A stretch of 64,000 bases of DNA from Ruegeria spongiae. Lineage in GTDB: Bacteria; Pseudomonadota; Alphaproteobacteria; Rhodobacterales; Rhodobacteraceae. The DNA lies in the NCBI RefSeq assembly GCF_023502395.1, contig NZ_JAMFMB010000007.1, forward strand, positions 88,412 to 152,411. The letters are read 5' to 3'. Position 1 is the stretch's first letter. Each line of letters starts with the position of its first letter. The translations under genes were made by a program, and so were the position numbers. Positions 1 through 11,043 of this stretch are shown here, in pieces. The notes beneath the pieces were generated by a model. That model saw only the letters and a list, made by a program, of their open reading frames with translations, ran no database searches and was not told where the DNA came from.

Positions 1-594
1 TATGTCTGCGATGCGTTTTTTCAATGCGGCATTTTCCGGCTCGATTGTTTCCGCGAACCGGCCATTGGCCTGGGTGTATTCATGCCCGGAGTAGACGATG
101 GTGTCCTCGGGCAGGGCTGCGAGCTTGTTCAGCGAGGCCCACATCTGCTCGGGCGAGCCTTCAAACAGCCGCCCGCATCCCAGTGCCATCAGACTGTCGG
201 CGGTGAACACCGCATGGCTTTGCGGCAGGTAATACGCAATGTGGCCGACCGTGTGGCCGGGCACGTCGATAACCTGCACATCCTCGCGCGACAGGGAAAA
301 AACCGTGCCTTCGCGCACCTCCAGATCCAGCTTCGGCAGGCGATGCGCATCCGCTGCCGCGCCCACCACGGTGGCACCGAACCGCGACCGGAGCGCTTCG
401 ACCCCATCCACGTGATCCCAATGGTGATGGGTCAGCCAGATCTGGTCCAGCGACCAGCCGCGCCGGTCAAGCTCTGCCTCGATGGCGGTGGATTCGGGCG
501 CGTCCACAAGGGCGGTCAATCCGCTGCCCGGCGCATGGATCAGAAAGGCATAATTGTCGCTGAGGCAGGGGAGTGTGACGATCTCGAGAGGCAT
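1..594 (-). CDS. gloB: Hydroxyacylglutathione hydrolase (glyoxalase II), 3' end outside window
   Basis: Hydrolyses S-lactoylglutathione to D-lactate and glutathione, the second step of cytosolic methylglyoxal detoxification. The visible 198 residues carry the binuclear metal motif THHHWDH (residues 55-61), a later VPGHTVGH segment and a GHEYT segment near residue 169, all typical of the metallo-beta-lactamase-fold glyoxalase II family. The protein begins MPLEIV at 594; an in-frame ATG six codons upstream (612) is possible, but the stretch AAAGGG between the two suits a ribosome binding site for 594. The frame runs off the left edge, so the C-terminal substrate-binding part is not visible. Divergent from the methyltransferase at 656. 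Confidence 0.93.
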   Translation of the reverse strand, partial: MPLEIVTLPCLSDNYAFLIHAPGSGLTALVDAPESTAIEAELDRRGWSLDQIWLTHHHWDHVDGVEALRSRFGATVVGAAADAHRLPKLDLEVREGTVFSLSREDVQVIDVPGHTVGHIAYYLPQSHAVFTADSLMALGCGRLFEGSPEQMWASLNKLAALPEDTIVYSGHEYTQANGRFAETIEPENAALKKRIADI

Positions 595-655
595 GGCCTT
601 TTGCCCTTTCATTGCTAGACTGCGCCCAGCTAAGCCGATCACGCGAGCGCCTGCA

Positions 656-1390
656 ATGCATCTGGACGTCCAGGATCTGAGGAATTTCTACTACCGCAGC
701 ACGCTGGGGCGGGCGGCGCAGGCGGCCATTCGCGGTCGTCTGCTGGCGCTCTGGCCCGAAGCGCAGGGTCAGACGGTGGCCGGGTTCGGCTTTGCGGTGC
801 CGCTGTTGCGCCCTTACCTGAAGGATGCGCGGCGGGTGATCGGGCTGATGCCCGGCCCTCAAGGCGTCATGCCCTGGCCCGCCGGGATGCCCAATGTGTC
901 GGTTCTTGCGGAAGAGACGCAATGGCCCATCGAGACCGGGCATGTGGACAAGCTGGTGGTGATGCACGGGCTGGAGACCTCTGAGCGGCCCAGCAACGTT
1001 CTTGATGAATGCTGGCGGGTGCTGGGGCCCGGCGGCAAGGCGATGTTCATCGTGCCAAATCGCGCCGGGCTGTGGTCGCGGTCGGACAAGACGCCGTTTG
1101 GATTCGGGCGGCCCTATACGTTGGGCCAGTTGGAAGCGCAGTTGAAAGAGCATCATTTTCTGCCCGACGCGCATTGCTCGGCGCTGTACCAACCGCCATC
1201 CTTCCGGCGGTTCTGGCTGAAATCCGGGGCGCTCATCGAAAAGACCGGAACCCGGCTGCCGACGATCATGGCGGGCGGCGTTTTCATGGTCGAGGCCAGC
1301 AAACGCATACAGCCGCCCAGTGGCCGGGTTGTTCCGCATGAACAAAGGCGACCTATTCAGGCGCTGGACGGGTTGCTCAAGCCCGCCTGA
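656..1390 (+). CDS. Class I SAM-dependent methyltransferase
   Basis: A 244-residue protein of the methyltransferase type-11 kind; the substrate is unknown. A degenerate glycine-rich SAM-binding motif (GFGFAVP, about residues 43-49) is followed by an acidic/hydrophobic strand ([11 protein letters not shown]) and a [16 protein letters not shown] stretch, which matches the post-motif region of class I methyltransferases. The start MHLDVQ at 656 lies about 60 bases from the divergent glyoxalase II gene; the reading frame continues upstream but there overlaps gloB, so a longer protein is unlikely. The C-terminus is proline-rich and probably disordered. Divergent pairing with gloB suggests a shared promoter region, not a shared function. 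Confidence 0.85.
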   Translation: MHLDVQDLRNFYYRSTLGRAAQAAIRGRLLALWPEAQGQTVAGFGFAVPLLRPYLKDARRVIGLMPGPQGVMPWPAGMPNVSVLAEETQWPIETGHVDKLVVMHGLETSERPSNVLDECWRVLGPGGKAMFIVPNRAGLWSRSDKTPFGFGRPYTLGQLEAQLKEHHFLPDAHCSALYQPPSFRRFWLKSGALIEKTGTRLPTIMAGGVFMVEASKRIQPPSGRVVPHEQRRPIQALDGLLKPA

Positions 1391-1536
1391 CAGGTGCGAC
1401 AGGTATCATTCTGCGCCCTTCCGGGCGAATAAACATGCGGTAGGAATCGCGAAAACCTGCAATCTCGTAACATTTTTCAGGCAGACTGTGGGGGCAAAGC
1501 GTCACACTTTCGCCTAACCCATTGAAAACAAATAAT

Positions 1537-1564
1537 TTGGGGATAAGTGCGCTGCCGTTATACT
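1537..1564 (+). promoter_or_regulatory. Possible promoter of the atpHAGDC operon
   Basis: The 305-base gap 1391-1695 holds no credible gene. Within it TTGGGG (1537-1542) and TATACT (1559-1564) are separated by 16 bases and resemble sigma-70 elements, about 130 bases before atpH. A short inverted repeat CGCCC/GGGCG at 1414-1427, just after the methyltransferase stop, has no T-run. The promoter call is a visual match only. Confidence 0.35.
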
Positions 1565-1695
1565 GTATTGCGAGGTTGTGAACGCTCTGCTACATCCGCG
1601 TTGATTTTGATGCCCTGCCGCCCTGGCGGGGTTTTGTCACACCCCCGGTTTGGCTGGTTTGCACGAATTCGGGGCCAAGTAGCGGAAGGGTGGAC

Positions 1696-2256
1696 GTGTC
1701 CGAACCAGCTTCGATTTCCGCCGGCATCGCCGAGCGTTACGCCACCGCGATCTTCGAGATCGCGAAAGAGAACAAAAACCTTGATGGCCTGGAAACAGGC
1801 GTCACCGATTTGGCCGAAGCCCTGGACGCCAGCGCCGATCTGCGCGACCTGATCCATTCGCCGCTGATTTCGCGGGCGGATCAGGCAGCGGCCATCGGTG
1901 CAATTGCCAAAAAAATGAACCTGGATCCGGTGTTGGGCAACGCCCTGAGCCTGATGGCCCAGAAGCGCCGCCTGTTTGTCGTGCCGCAGCTGATTGCAGC
2001 CCTGCGCGCGGCGCTGGCAGACGAGCGGGGCGAAGTGACGGCTGATGTGGCGTCGGCCAAGGCACTGACCAAGGCCCAGATGGAAAAACTGTCCGCAACG
2101 CTCGGTGAGCAAGTGGGCAAAACCGTGAGTATCAATGCGACCGTTGATGAAAGCCTCATCGGCGGTCTTGTCGTCAAAGTGGGCTCGAAGATGATCGACA
2201 GTTCGATCCGCTCCAAGCTCAACTCCCTACAGAATGCAATGAAAGAGGTCGGATAG
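1696..2256 (+). CDS. atpH: F1 ATP synthase subunit delta
   Basis: Delta subunit (186 residues) of the F1 sector, which links the alpha-beta crown to the peripheral b-type stalk in the inner membrane. The sequence SEPASISAGIAERYATAIFEIA and the C-terminal VDESLIGGLVVKVGSK region are characteristic of bacterial delta subunits. Two GTG codons compete as start, at 1690 and 1696. The purine-rich GGAAGG at 1684-1689 abuts the first but sits six bases before the second, so 1696 (giving MSEPASIS) is chosen. First gene of atpHAGDC, directly joined to atpA. As in many alphaproteobacteria, no F0 genes lie here. Confidence 0.95.
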   Translation: MSEPASISAGIAERYATAIFEIAKENKNLDGLETGVTDLAEALDASADLRDLIHSPLISRADQAAAIGAIAKKMNLDPVLGNALSLMAQKRRLFVVPQLIAALRAALADERGEVTADVASAKALTKAQMEKLSATLGEQVGKTVSINATVDESLIGGLVVKVGSKMIDSSIRSKLNSLQNAMKEVG

Positions 2257-3795
2257 ATGGGTATCCAAGCTGCAGAGATTTCTGCAATCCTGAAGGACCA
2301 GATCCAGAATTTTGGTCAGGAAGCAGAAGTGGCCGAGATCGGTCGCGTGCTGAGTGTCGGTGACGGGATTGCCCGCGTCTATGGCCTCGACAATGTGCAG
2401 GCCGGTGAAATGGTCGAGTTTCCGGGCGGCATCATGGGCATGGCGCTGAACCTGGAAAGCGACAACGTTGGTGTCGTGATCTTCGGCTCGGACCGGGACA
2501 TCAAGGAAGGTGACACCGTCAAGCGCACCAACTCGATCGTGGACGTGCCGATCGGCAACGAACTGCTGGGCCGTGTTGTGGACGGTCTGGGCAACCCGAT
2601 CGACGGCAAAGGCCCGATCAACGCCACCCAGCGTGGTGTTGCGGACGTCAAAGCGCCGGGCATCATCCCGCGTAAATCGGTGCATGAGCCGATGTCGACC
2701 GGTCTGAAATCGGTTGACGCGATGATCCCGATTGGCCGTGGCCAGCGCGAACTGATCATTGGTGACCGTCAGACCGGCAAGACCGCCGTGGCGCTGGACA
2801 CCATTCTTAACCAGAAATCGGTGAACGAAGCCGCAGGCGACGACGAGAGCAAGAAGCTCTACTGCGTCTATGTGGCCGTCGGCCAGAAGCGCTCGACCGT
2901 GGCGCAGCTGGTGAAGCGTCTGGAAGAATCCGGCGCCATCGACTACTCGATCGTCGTGGCCGCAACCGCCTCCGACCCGGCGCCGATGCAGTTCCTGGCA
3001 CCCTATGCCGCAACCGCGATGGCCGAGTTCTTCCGCGACAATGGCCGCCACGCGCTGATCATCTATGATGACCTGTCCAAACAGGCCGTGTCCTATCGTC
3101 AGATGTCGCTGCTGCTGCGTCGTCCGCCCGGACGTGAAGCCTATCCTGGCGACGTTTTCTATCTCCACTCGCGCCTGCTGGAACGTTCGGCGAAGCTGAA
3201 CGAAGATTTCGGCGCTGGCTCGCTGACCGCTTTGCCAGTCATCGAGACTCAGGGCGGCGACGTGTCGGCCTTTATTCCAACCAACGTGATCTCTATCACC
3301 GATGGCCAGATCTTTCTGGAAACCGAACTGTTCTACCAGGGCATCCGCCCCGCTGTGAACACCGGTCTGTCGGTCTCGCGTGTGGGCTCTTCGGCTCAGA
3401 CCAACTCGATGAAGTCGGTTGCTGGTCCGGTGAAACTGGAACTTGCTCAGTACCGCGAAATGGCGGCCTTTGCGCAGTTCGGCTCCGACCTTGATGCCGC
3501 GACCCAGCAGCTGCTGAACCGTGGTGCGCGCCTGACCGAGCTGATGAAACAGCCGCAGTACTCGCCGCTGACCAACGCCGAGATTGTCTGCGTCATCTTC
3601 GCGGGCACCAACGGCTACCTCGACAAGATCGACGTCAAGGATGTTGGTCGCTACGAGGCCGGTCTGCTGGCGCATCTGCGCGGCAAACATGCCGATCTGC
3701 TTGACTGGATCACCAATGACGATCCCAAGATCAAGGGTGATGCGTCCGACAGGATCAAGGCTGCGCTGGACGAATACGCCGCAACCTTCGCTTAA
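2257..3795 (+). CDS. atpA: F1 ATP synthase subunit alpha
   Basis: Non-catalytic nucleotide-binding alpha subunit, 512 residues, of normal length. The P-loop GDRQTGKT is at residues 169-176, and the ATP synthase alpha/beta signature with the arginine finger lies in the [10 protein letters not shown] segment near residue 375. It alternates with beta in the F1 hexamer. The ATG follows the atpH stop with no spacer, and a GAAAGAGGT-like ribosome binding site lies in the end of atpH, which implies translational coupling. Highly conserved and unremarkable. Confidence 0.98.
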   Translation: MGIQAAEISAILKDQIQNFGQEAEVAEIGRVLSVGDGIARVYGLDNVQAGEMVEFPGGIMGMALNLESDNVGVVIFGSDRDIKEGDTVKRTNSIVDVPIGNELLGRVVDGLGNPIDGKGPINATQRGVADVKAPGIIPRKSVHEPMSTGLKSVDAMIPIGRGQRELIIGDRQTGKTAVALDTILNQKSVNEAAGDDESKKLYCVYVAVGQKRSTVAQLVKRLEESGAIDYSIVVAATASDPAPMQFLAPYAATAMAEFFRDNGRHALIIYDDLSKQAVSYRQMSLLLRRPPGREAYPGDVFYLHSRLLERSAKLNEDFGAGSLTALPVIETQGGDVSAFIPTNVISITDGQIFLETELFYQGIRPAVNTGLSVSRVGSSAQTNSMKSVAGPVKLELAQYREMAAFAQFGSDLDAATQQLLNRGARLTELMKQPQYSPLTNAEIVCVIFAGTNGYLDKIDVKDVGRYEAGLLAHLRGKHADLLDWITNDDPKIKGDASDRIKAALDEYAATFA

Positions 3796-3807
3796 GGAGA
3801 GGCGGCA

Positions 3808-6128
<2,321 letters not shown>

Positions 6129-6140
6129 GGAGAAAACCTG

Positions 6141-6551
6141 ATGGCAAACACCATGCAATTCGACCTCGTCAGCCCGGAACGGAGCCTTGCTTCGTTCCCG
6201 GTCAGCGCAGTCCAGATTCCCGGCGCGGACGGGGACATGACGGCGATGCCCGATCATGCCCCAACCATCACCACGCTGCGACCCGGTATCCTGAAGGCTG
6301 AAGGGCCCGATGGCAGTGCCGAGTTTCTGGTGACTGGCGGGTTTGCCCAGATCAACGCGGACGCCATGTCGGTTCTGGCCGAAAAGGCGATCCCGGTGGG
6401 CGAAGTGACCCGGGCGCATCTGGACGACATGATTGCCGAGGCCCGCGCCTCGCATCAAAGCGCTGTCGATCAGGGCCAACACACCATCGTGGACGATGCG
6501 GCCAAGCTGCTGGCCGATATGGAAGCCTTGGACACCCATATGAGCCTGTGA
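6141..6551 (+). CDS. atpC: F1 ATP synthase subunit epsilon
   Basis: Epsilon subunit, 136 residues, an N-terminal beta sandwich ([27 protein letters not shown] type) followed by a short C-terminal helical part. It contacts gamma and the c-ring and can inhibit ATP hydrolysis. The start is 12 bases after atpD with AAGGAGAAA as ribosome binding site. Last gene of the operon; a strong hairpin terminator follows at 6579. Confidence 0.96.
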   Translation: MANTMQFDLVSPERSLASFPVSAVQIPGADGDMTAMPDHAPTITTLRPGILKAEGPDGSAEFLVTGGFAQINADAMSVLAEKAIPVGEVTRAHLDDMIAEARASHQSAVDQGQHTIVDDAAKLLADMEALDTHMSL

Positions 6552-6578
6552 TGCTGGCTTTGCGTATTGTCTGAATGT

Positions 6579-6607
6579 GGTCGGCCTCTTGCGGGGCCGG
6601 CCTTTTT
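6579..6607 (+). terminator. Rho-independent terminator of atpHAGDC
   Basis: GGTCGGCC (6579-6586) pairs with GGCCGGCC (6595-6602), one G-U pair, loop of eight bases, followed directly by TTTTT (6603-6607). Lies 28 bases after the atpC stop. Confidence 0.88.
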
Positions 6608-6671
6608 ATTTCCATGTAATTGACGATTTCCGTCTTTAGTGTCCAACGGACGCAGTAATTCAGTTGACGTG

Positions 6672-7022
6672 ATGCAGATTTTTTCAACCCATCCGGTGGG
6701 GATCGAGCAAGGTGAGCTTGGCCTGTTCTCGGATTTCGAGAATGGCGGCGAAATGTGGACCGGCAATGGCCCGCGTGAGCGCCGTGCAAAGGTTCAGTTT
6801 CGCGAGCCGTTCCGAACCGCGCCTGCCGTTCAACTCAGCATGTCTCTTTGGGATTTCGATACCGGTTCGGCGATCCGGGCCGAGTTGAAAGCCGAAAATG
6901 TCACCGAACACGGGTTCGATGCAGTGTTCAGGACCTGGGCCGATACCCGCGTCGCGCGCCTGCGGGTGGCTTGGACCGCGATCGGCGACGTGCCGCATGA
7001 TGATGACTGGGAGGTCTATTGA
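6672..7022 (+). CDS. H-type lectin domain protein
   Basis: A 116-residue protein resembling the H-type lectin (discoidin C-terminal) domain: FENGGEMWTGNGPRERRAKVQF followed by PAVQLSMSLWDFD and a C-terminal TRVARLRVAWTAIGD strand. In eukaryotes this fold binds N-acetylgalactosamine; its bacterial role is not established. The start is uncertain: ATG at 6672 (MQIFSTHP) fits the family, but no clear ribosome binding site precedes it, and an in-frame GTG at 6639 would add 11 residues. No signal peptide is visible, so it is probably cytoplasmic. It is followed by the GNAT gene on the same strand. Confidence 0.72.
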   Translation: MQIFSTHPVGIEQGELGLFSDFENGGEMWTGNGPRERRAKVQFREPFRTAPAVQLSMSLWDFDTGSAIRAELKAENVTEHGFDAVFRTWADTRVARLRVAWTAIGDVPHDDDWEVY

Positions 7023-7083
7023 CACCCCGCTGCCGGTTCGCTTGTCCTTGAGCGAGTTCTGGCCCAGGCAAGAGGCTGCAAAA

Positions 7084-7581
7084 GTGCAAACCGGCGATAT
7101 TCTGATCCGGCCTGCCAGTGCTGATGATTTTGACGTGCTGTGCGATTTGGTGCGGCAACTTTATGATTACTATTGGCCGGGGCAAGCGGATACCGCAGAC
7201 AAAGCCCGCGCAGCCACGCAGCGGCTCGTGTTTGGACCGACGGGCTGCACCACCGTGATCGCATGGGTTGGCGAGCTGCCCGGCGGGTTTGCGACCTATG
7301 CTGTGCTGCAACCATCGGTGACGGAGCATGGTACCTTCTTCATGAAAGACCTGTTCGTGGCCGATTGCACCCGTGGCAGGGGGCTGGGCGAGCAGATTAT
7401 GCGGTATCTTGCCCGCCTTGCGGTGGAACTGGGCTGCCGCCGCATTGACTGGACCGCGGAAACCGATAATCCGCAGGCAATCCGGTTCTACGACCGCCTC
7501 GGTGCTGAAAGGGTGGCAGAGAAGACCTATTTCAGGTTGCACGGAGCGGAGCTTGAACGTTTCTCAAGCGCGCGTGAGTGA
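7084..7581 (+). CDS. GNAT family N-acetyltransferase
   Basis: Acetyl-CoA-dependent acetyltransferase of the GNAT fold; substrate unknown. The N-terminus has the usual ILIRPASADDFDVL, motif A appears as LFVADCTRGRGLGEQIMRYLA (R/Q-x-x-G-x-G/A form RGRGLG), and motif B as NPQAIRFYDRLGAE. The start is hard to fix. GTG at 7084 with AGAGG about seven bases upstream gives 165 residues and places the RPA motif at the family's usual distance. An ATG at 6997 would overlap the lectin gene, and the strong GGGAGG at 7010-7015 precedes only ATT in frame. Confidence 0.82.
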   Translation: MQTGDILIRPASADDFDVLCDLVRQLYDYYWPGQADTADKARAATQRLVFGPTGCTTVIAWVGELPGGFATYAVLQPSVTEHGTFFMKDLFVADCTRGRGLGEQIMRYLARLAVELGCRRIDWTAETDNPQAIRFYDRLGAERVAEKTYFRLHGAELERFSSARE

Positions 7582-7630
7582 TCAGCCGCTCGGGCACGCA
7601 TTCACCGACGGTCGCTCAGCCGGGGTTTGT

Positions 7631-7774
7631 TCAGCCCCGGTCCAGCAGGGATGGGGCCGTCAGCCCCACCTGTTGGCGGGCGCGATTGCGCCGGATGTTG
7701 CGTGCCCGCATGCGGATTTGCCCGTATAGTGCCAGTGCAATTGTTGCCATTGCTGCCAGAAACACCTCAATCAT
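7631..7774 (-). CDS. Small single-span membrane protein (47 aa), hypothetical
   Basis: A 47-residue frame starting MIEVFLAAMATIALALYG, which forms one hydrophobic segment, followed by a very basic stretch (RMRARNIRRNRARQQ) and a polar tail. This pattern suggests an inner-membrane anchor with a positively charged cytoplasmic side. It starts three bases after the stop of the upstream receiver-protein gene on the same strand, so the two are probably cotranscribed. An inverted repeat CCGGGG/CCCCGG (7620-7625 and 7635-7640) overlaps its stop codon and may end the transcript, though no T-run follows. Family not recognised. Confidence 0.5.
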   Translation of the reverse strand: MIEVFLAAMATIALALYGQIRMRARNIRRNRARQQVGLTAPSLLDRG

Positions 7775-7777
7775 GCC

Positions 7778-8497
7778 TCATATCGCCTTTCTGTCCTGTA
7801 AGCGTTGTTGAACCAGCCCGGCCAGCCGCGCTGCGTCGCTGGTAACCGGCGCGCCACGGGCGCGCGAACGGGCCAGCCGCTCTGCCGCATCGACCAGCGC
7901 GGTATCTTTGACGCTATGGGCCACGCCCCGCACGAACTGCGCCACATAGTCCAGCATCTTGTCATCGGCTTCATCGGTCATCACGGTCGCGGCATGGGCC
8001 ATGTCATCGTGATAGGCGACGCGGTCGGGTTCGACCATTTCGTCGCTGATCGACACCAGCGGCGGATAGTGCCTGTCCGTCGGCATGCGCGACAGCACCG
8101 CATTCTGGAAAGCGGCCAGAGAATGCACCGGCTTGGCAAGAAACCCGTCAGCCCCGGCGGCGAGCGCCAATTCTTCGCCTTGATCATCGCCCGAGATACC
8201 CAGAATCACCGGCACGCGCGGCACCGACACCGCCAGTTCCGCAATCAGGTCGGCCCCCGATCCGTCCGGCAGCCCCATATCGACGATCAGGCAGGACGGG
8301 CGATAGGCCCGCAAATGGCGCCGCGCCGATTTCAGATTGTCGGCCCGCCTGATGCGCGCACCGCTGCGCAGGCAGAGCAGGCGCATCGCCTCGCAGGCAT
8401 AGCGGCTGTCCTCGACAACCAGAATGGTCAGACCCAGCAGCGGCCGGTCGGTGGTGGGCGTGACATGGGCGGTGGCGAAGGGATCCGAATCGTCCAT
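7778..8497 (-). CDS. Response regulator receiver protein with C-terminal extension
   Basis: 239 residues. A CheY-like receiver domain spans about residues 22-140: acidic pair E29-D30, phospho-acceptor D73 in LIVDMGLPDGSG, S102 in ILGISGDD, and K122 in FLAKPVHS. The remaining 100 residues are helical and show no DNA-binding or enzymatic motif; their EADDKMLDYVAQFVRGVAHSVKD-type sequence could be an interaction or Hpt-like region, which I cannot confirm. The start at 8497 has a good ribosome binding site (GAGAGGAG, about nine bases upstream); an upstream in-frame ATG at 8527 does not. No kinase gene adjoins it. Confidence 0.85.
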   Translation of the reverse strand: MDDSDPFATAHVTPTTDRPLLGLTILVVEDSRYACEAMRLLCLRSGARIRRADNLKSARRHLRAYRPSCLIVDMGLPDGSGADLIAELAVSVPRVPVILGISGDDQGEELALAAGADGFLAKPVHSLAAFQNAVLSRMPTDRHYPPLVSISDEMVEPDRVAYHDDMAHAATVMTDEADDKMLDYVAQFVRGVAHSVKDTALVDAAERLARSRARGAPVTSDAARLAGLVQQRLQDRKAI

Positions 8498-8634
8498 GAT
8501 AAAACTCCTCTCAGCAGACCCGCCCAACGCTAGGTCATGGTGGCTAACGCGGAGTTAATGCCGCACCGGACGCTCTTGCCCTTTTGCGCGGTGCGTGATC
8601 AAAGCCGTCCGACCGAGCAATGAGGAGACCCGCC

Positions 8635-9039
8635 ATGATTGGCCGACTGAACCATGTAGCCATCGCCGTTCCGGATCTGGAGGCCGCGTCCGAGCAGTAT
8701 CGCAATGCTCTGGGGGCAAAGGTCGGTGCGCCGCAGGACGAGCCCGATCACGGCGTCACGGTGGTGTTCATCGAATTGCCCAACACCAAGATTGAACTGC
8801 TCTATCCGATGGGCGAGGACAGCCCGATCAACGGGTTTCTGGAAAAGAACCCGGCGGGCGGTATCCACCATGTCTGCTATGAGGTTGAGGACATCATTGC
8901 CGCGCGCGACCACCTGAAAGAGACCGGCGCGCGGGTGCTGGGCTCAGGCGAGCCCAAGATCGGTGCTCATGGCAAGCCGGTTCTGTTCCTGCATCCCAAG
9001 GACTTCAACGGCTGTCTGGTGGAACTGGAACAGGTCTGA
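8635..9039 (+). CDS. mce: Methylmalonyl-CoA epimerase
   Basis: Interconverts (2R)- and (2S)-methylmalonyl-CoA in the propionyl-CoA to succinyl-CoA route. The 134-residue protein is a two-module VOC-fold protein: GRLNHVAIAVPDLE at the start and GGIHHVCYEVEDI in the second module supply metal-binding histidines, and the C-terminus LVELEQV supplies the glutamate. Length and the HPKDFNGCLVELEQ ending are those of bacterial epimerases. Ribosome binding site GAGGAGA lies ten bases upstream. The mutase and carboxylase genes are not in the window, but a PccR-like acyl-CoA regulator is encoded at 56 kb. Confidence 0.92.
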   Translation: MIGRLNHVAIAVPDLEAASEQYRNALGAKVGAPQDEPDHGVTVVFIELPNTKIELLYPMGEDSPINGFLEKNPAGGIHHVCYEVEDIIAARDHLKETGARVLGSGEPKIGAHGKPVLFLHPKDFNGCLVELEQV

Positions 9040-9079
9040 GCCTGACACGGGCACACCCAACGCGAAAGGACGCAGCGAC

Positions 9080-9355
9080 ATGGGCATCACATCCGGCATC
9101 GTGCTTTATGCGGTGATCTGGTTCATGACCTTCCTCGTCGTGCTGCCGATCCGCATCAAGACGCAAGGAGATCTGGGTGAGATCGTTCCGGGTACCCATT
9201 CGGGTGCGCCGGAACATCACCACCTCAGGAAAAAGGCCTGGATCACCACCGCCGTGGCCGCGATCCTGTGGGTGATCATCGCCGCGATCATCCTGTCCGG
9301 CGTCATCAGCGTCAGCGATTTCGACTGGACCGAAAGCCTGCCGCCGGTTCAGTGA
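9080..9355 (+). CDS. DUF1467 family membrane protein
   Basis: A 91-residue protein with two predicted membrane spans (GIVLYAVIWFMTFLVVLPI and TTAVAAILWVIIAAIILSGVI) separated by a short polar loop with THSGAPEHHHLRKKA, the conserved core of the alphaproteobacterial DUF1467 family. Function unknown. The start codon at 9080 follows GAAAGGA with suitable spacing, and the gene lies 40 bases downstream of mce on the same strand, so the two are likely cotranscribed. Ends 11 bases before the convergent CysZ-like gene. Confidence 0.85.
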   Translation: MGITSGIVLYAVIWFMTFLVVLPIRIKTQGDLGEIVPGTHSGAPEHHHLRKKAWITTAVAAILWVIIAAIILSGVISVSDFDWTESLPPVQ

Positions 9356-9366
9356 CTGCACCCGCC

Positions 9367-10062
9367 TCAGCGGGTTTTGTTAAGTGCGTGATAGATATGG
9401 GTGAAGGTTGCAGCCCCCAGAACCGGGATCAGCAGATTCACCAGCGGCACCGACAAGGGGATCGCCATCAGCGTCCCGGCCAGCCAGATCGTACCGGTAT
9501 GGCGCGCACGCAGTTCATAGGCTTTCTCACGGCCCAGCCTGCGCATTGCGGCCAGCGTGAAATACTCGCGCCCCAGAAGGAACCCGTTCAGCCCCCAGAA
9601 TATGAAGGGCGCCAAGGGCGTGAAGATGACGTAGAGGATCAGCGCCAGGATGTTGGCGACGATCAGGATGCCCATGAAGCTCAGCGAATCGCGGATCGCC
9701 TCCGAGACAGGAACGGCGGACACCCGGGGCAGGGTGGGGTAGTGCCTGTCCTCGACCGCCTGCGCCACCTCGTCGAGGAACAGCGAGGTGATGGCCGAGG
9801 CAACGGGTACCATAAGGAACACCGGAAGGATCAGCACCAACACGATGCCGGAATAATTCAGCACGTCATTCAGCCAGGGAACGGCACCAATGAACGGCAG
9901 CGAGATTTCGCTGCCCGACAGCCAGTTGATCAGCCAGATCGCGGCGATACAGGCAGCGATCAGCAGGGCGATGGTCAGGCCGACCCCGCGCAATAGCACG
10001 CCCCGGAACCTGGGATCGCCGATCTGACCCAATGCCAGAAAGAATGCATTCAGGATCATCAT
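9367..10062 (-). CDS. EI24/CysZ-like integral membrane protein
   Basis: A 231-residue protein with about four to six hydrophobic spans, of the EI24 domain family that includes the sulfate permease CysZ. Visible family features are the N-terminal FFLALGQIGDPRFRGVL, the central LFLDEVAQAVEDRHYP and the C-terminal FLLGREYFTLAAMRR. Whether it moves sulfate is not shown here: no cysteine biosynthesis genes adjoin it. The chosen ATG at 10062 overlaps the upstream nitroreductase stop as ATGA, which implies translational coupling; a further in-frame ATG lies four codons upstream. Confidence 0.8.
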   Translation of the reverse strand: MMILNAFFLALGQIGDPRFRGVLLRGVGLTIALLIAACIAAIWLINWLSGSEISLPFIGAVPWLNDVLNYSGIVLVLILPVFLMVPVASAITSLFLDEVAQAVEDRHYPTLPRVSAVPVSEAIRDSLSFMGILIVANILALILYVIFTPLAPFIFWGLNGFLLGREYFTLAAMRRLGREKAYELRARHTGTIWLAGTLMAIPLSVPLVNLLIPVLGAATFTHIYHALNKTR

Positions 10063-10637
10063 TGCGACATCCATTCGGTGATTACATCCAGATCCGGGCG
10101 CGGGCGCTCTGGCGGCTTGCTGCCTTCGGTCGCGATATGGATGAAACCCGCGATGCCCTCGTGCTCTGCCAGCCCCAGACCGTCCTCACAGAACCTGCGA
10201 TCATGCGCGGGCCATCCGCTGAGCCAGTTGGCTCCCCAGCCCGAGGCCAGCGCCGCGTTGAGCAGCGCCAGGCAGACTGCACCGGCGGAATAGCTCTGTT
10301 CGATGGCGGGAATTTTCTCTGACGGTTTCTGCACCTCGATCACCGCCACCGCTAGAATACCCTGATCGAACTGGCTGCGGCCTTTGGCGATGTCTTCGTC
10401 CGATTTGCCCAGAGCGCGCCCCCGGCTCTCAGCCAGAGCGGCAAGCCGGGGCATCGCGCCCTGCTCCAGCACGATGAAACGCCACGGCTCCAGTTTGCCG
10501 TGATCGGGGCTGCGCGCGGCGGCGGTCAGCAACGGCAGCAGCGCCGCGTGCGTGGGTGCCGGGGCGATCAGCGTTTTGGCCGGGCGCGAGCGGCGGGATT
10601 GCAGGAAATCAAGGGCGGTCTGATCGTTCGGGGGCAT
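10059..10637 (-). CDS. NAD(P)H nitroreductase, YdjA-like
   Basis: A 192-residue flavin-dependent nitroreductase of the compact YdjA type. SRRSRPAKTLIAPAP near the N-terminus and AARSPDHGKLEPWRFIVLE are the FMN- and dimer-contact regions of that group, and AGAVCLALLNAALASGWGANWLSG is the C-terminal flavin region. Probably reduces nitro or quinone compounds with NAD(P)H; the natural substrate is unknown. It heads a two-gene transcript with the EI24 gene (four-base overlap). A perfect inverted repeat (10639-10655) lies immediately upstream of the start codon and may control it. Confidence 0.87.
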   Translation of the reverse strand: MPPNDQTALDFLQSRRSRPAKTLIAPAPTHAALLPLLTAAARSPDHGKLEPWRFIVLEQGAMPRLAALAESRGRALGKSDEDIAKGRSQFDQGILAVAVIEVQKPSEKIPAIEQSYSAGAVCLALLNAALASGWGANWLSGWPAHDRRFCEDGLGLAEHEGIAGFIHIATEGSKPPERPRPDLDVITEWMSQ

Positions 10638-10638
10638 A

Positions 10639-10655
10639 TGTAAACTCTTTTTACA
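10639..10655. promoter_or_regulatory. Inverted repeat abutting the nitroreductase start codon
   Basis: TGTAAA-CTCTT-TTTACA, six-base arms and a five-base spacer, one base from the nitroreductase ATG. Read on the minus strand the spacer is AAGAG, the only Shine-Dalgarno-like sequence, so a hairpin would place the ribosome binding site in its loop. It could be a repressor site or an RNA switch. Spacing is one base short of the PpsR/CrtJ motif. Confidence 0.45.
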
Positions 10656-10764
10656 TCGGTTTCTGCTATCTCGGCTACGAGGCGTCCGGTTTCAAGGGCC
10701 ATATGGCCGCATCTGCGGGAAAATCTGCTGGTCCTGCCCTCTTAACCGCGAGAGAGTGCGGGTC

Positions 10765-11043
10765 ATGGGAAAACCCAAAGCCAAAGATCTGGCCGATCTG
10801 CGGGGTCTGGCGATACCGGGCGCAGAGATCAATCTGCGCGTCACACCCAAGGCGGCGCGCAACAGTCTGGTACGCCGGGATGGGGCGGTGCGGGTGACGG
10901 TGACCGACCCGCCCGCTGACGGGCGCGCCAATGACGCGGTACGCGCACTGCTGGCCAAGGCCATGGGCGTTGCGCCAAGCCACCTGACGCTGATCCGCGG
11001 CCAGAGTGCGCGGGACAAGACCTTTCGCTATGATGGTGGCTGA
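10765..11043 (+). CDS. DUF167 (YggU) family protein
   Basis: A 92-residue protein of the widespread YggU/DUF167 family, whose function is unknown. The family core is clear: INLRVTPKAARNSLV, then VRVTVTDPPADGRANDAVRALLAKAMGV and LTLIRGQSARDKTFR. ATG at 10765 is preceded by GAGAGAG; an in-frame GTG three codons upstream is possible. Its last 16 bases overlap the end of the convergent gene at 11028. Confidence 0.88.
   Translation: MGKPKAKDLADLRGLAIPGAEINLRVTPKAARNSLVRRDGAVRVTVTDPPADGRANDAVRALLAKAMGVAPSHLTLIRGQSARDKTFRYDGG

Noticed and set aside
10639..10656. PpsR/CrtJ site (TGT-N12-ACA) upstream of the nitroreductase
   Set aside because: The spacing is TGT-N11-ACA and no photosynthesis genes are in the window.
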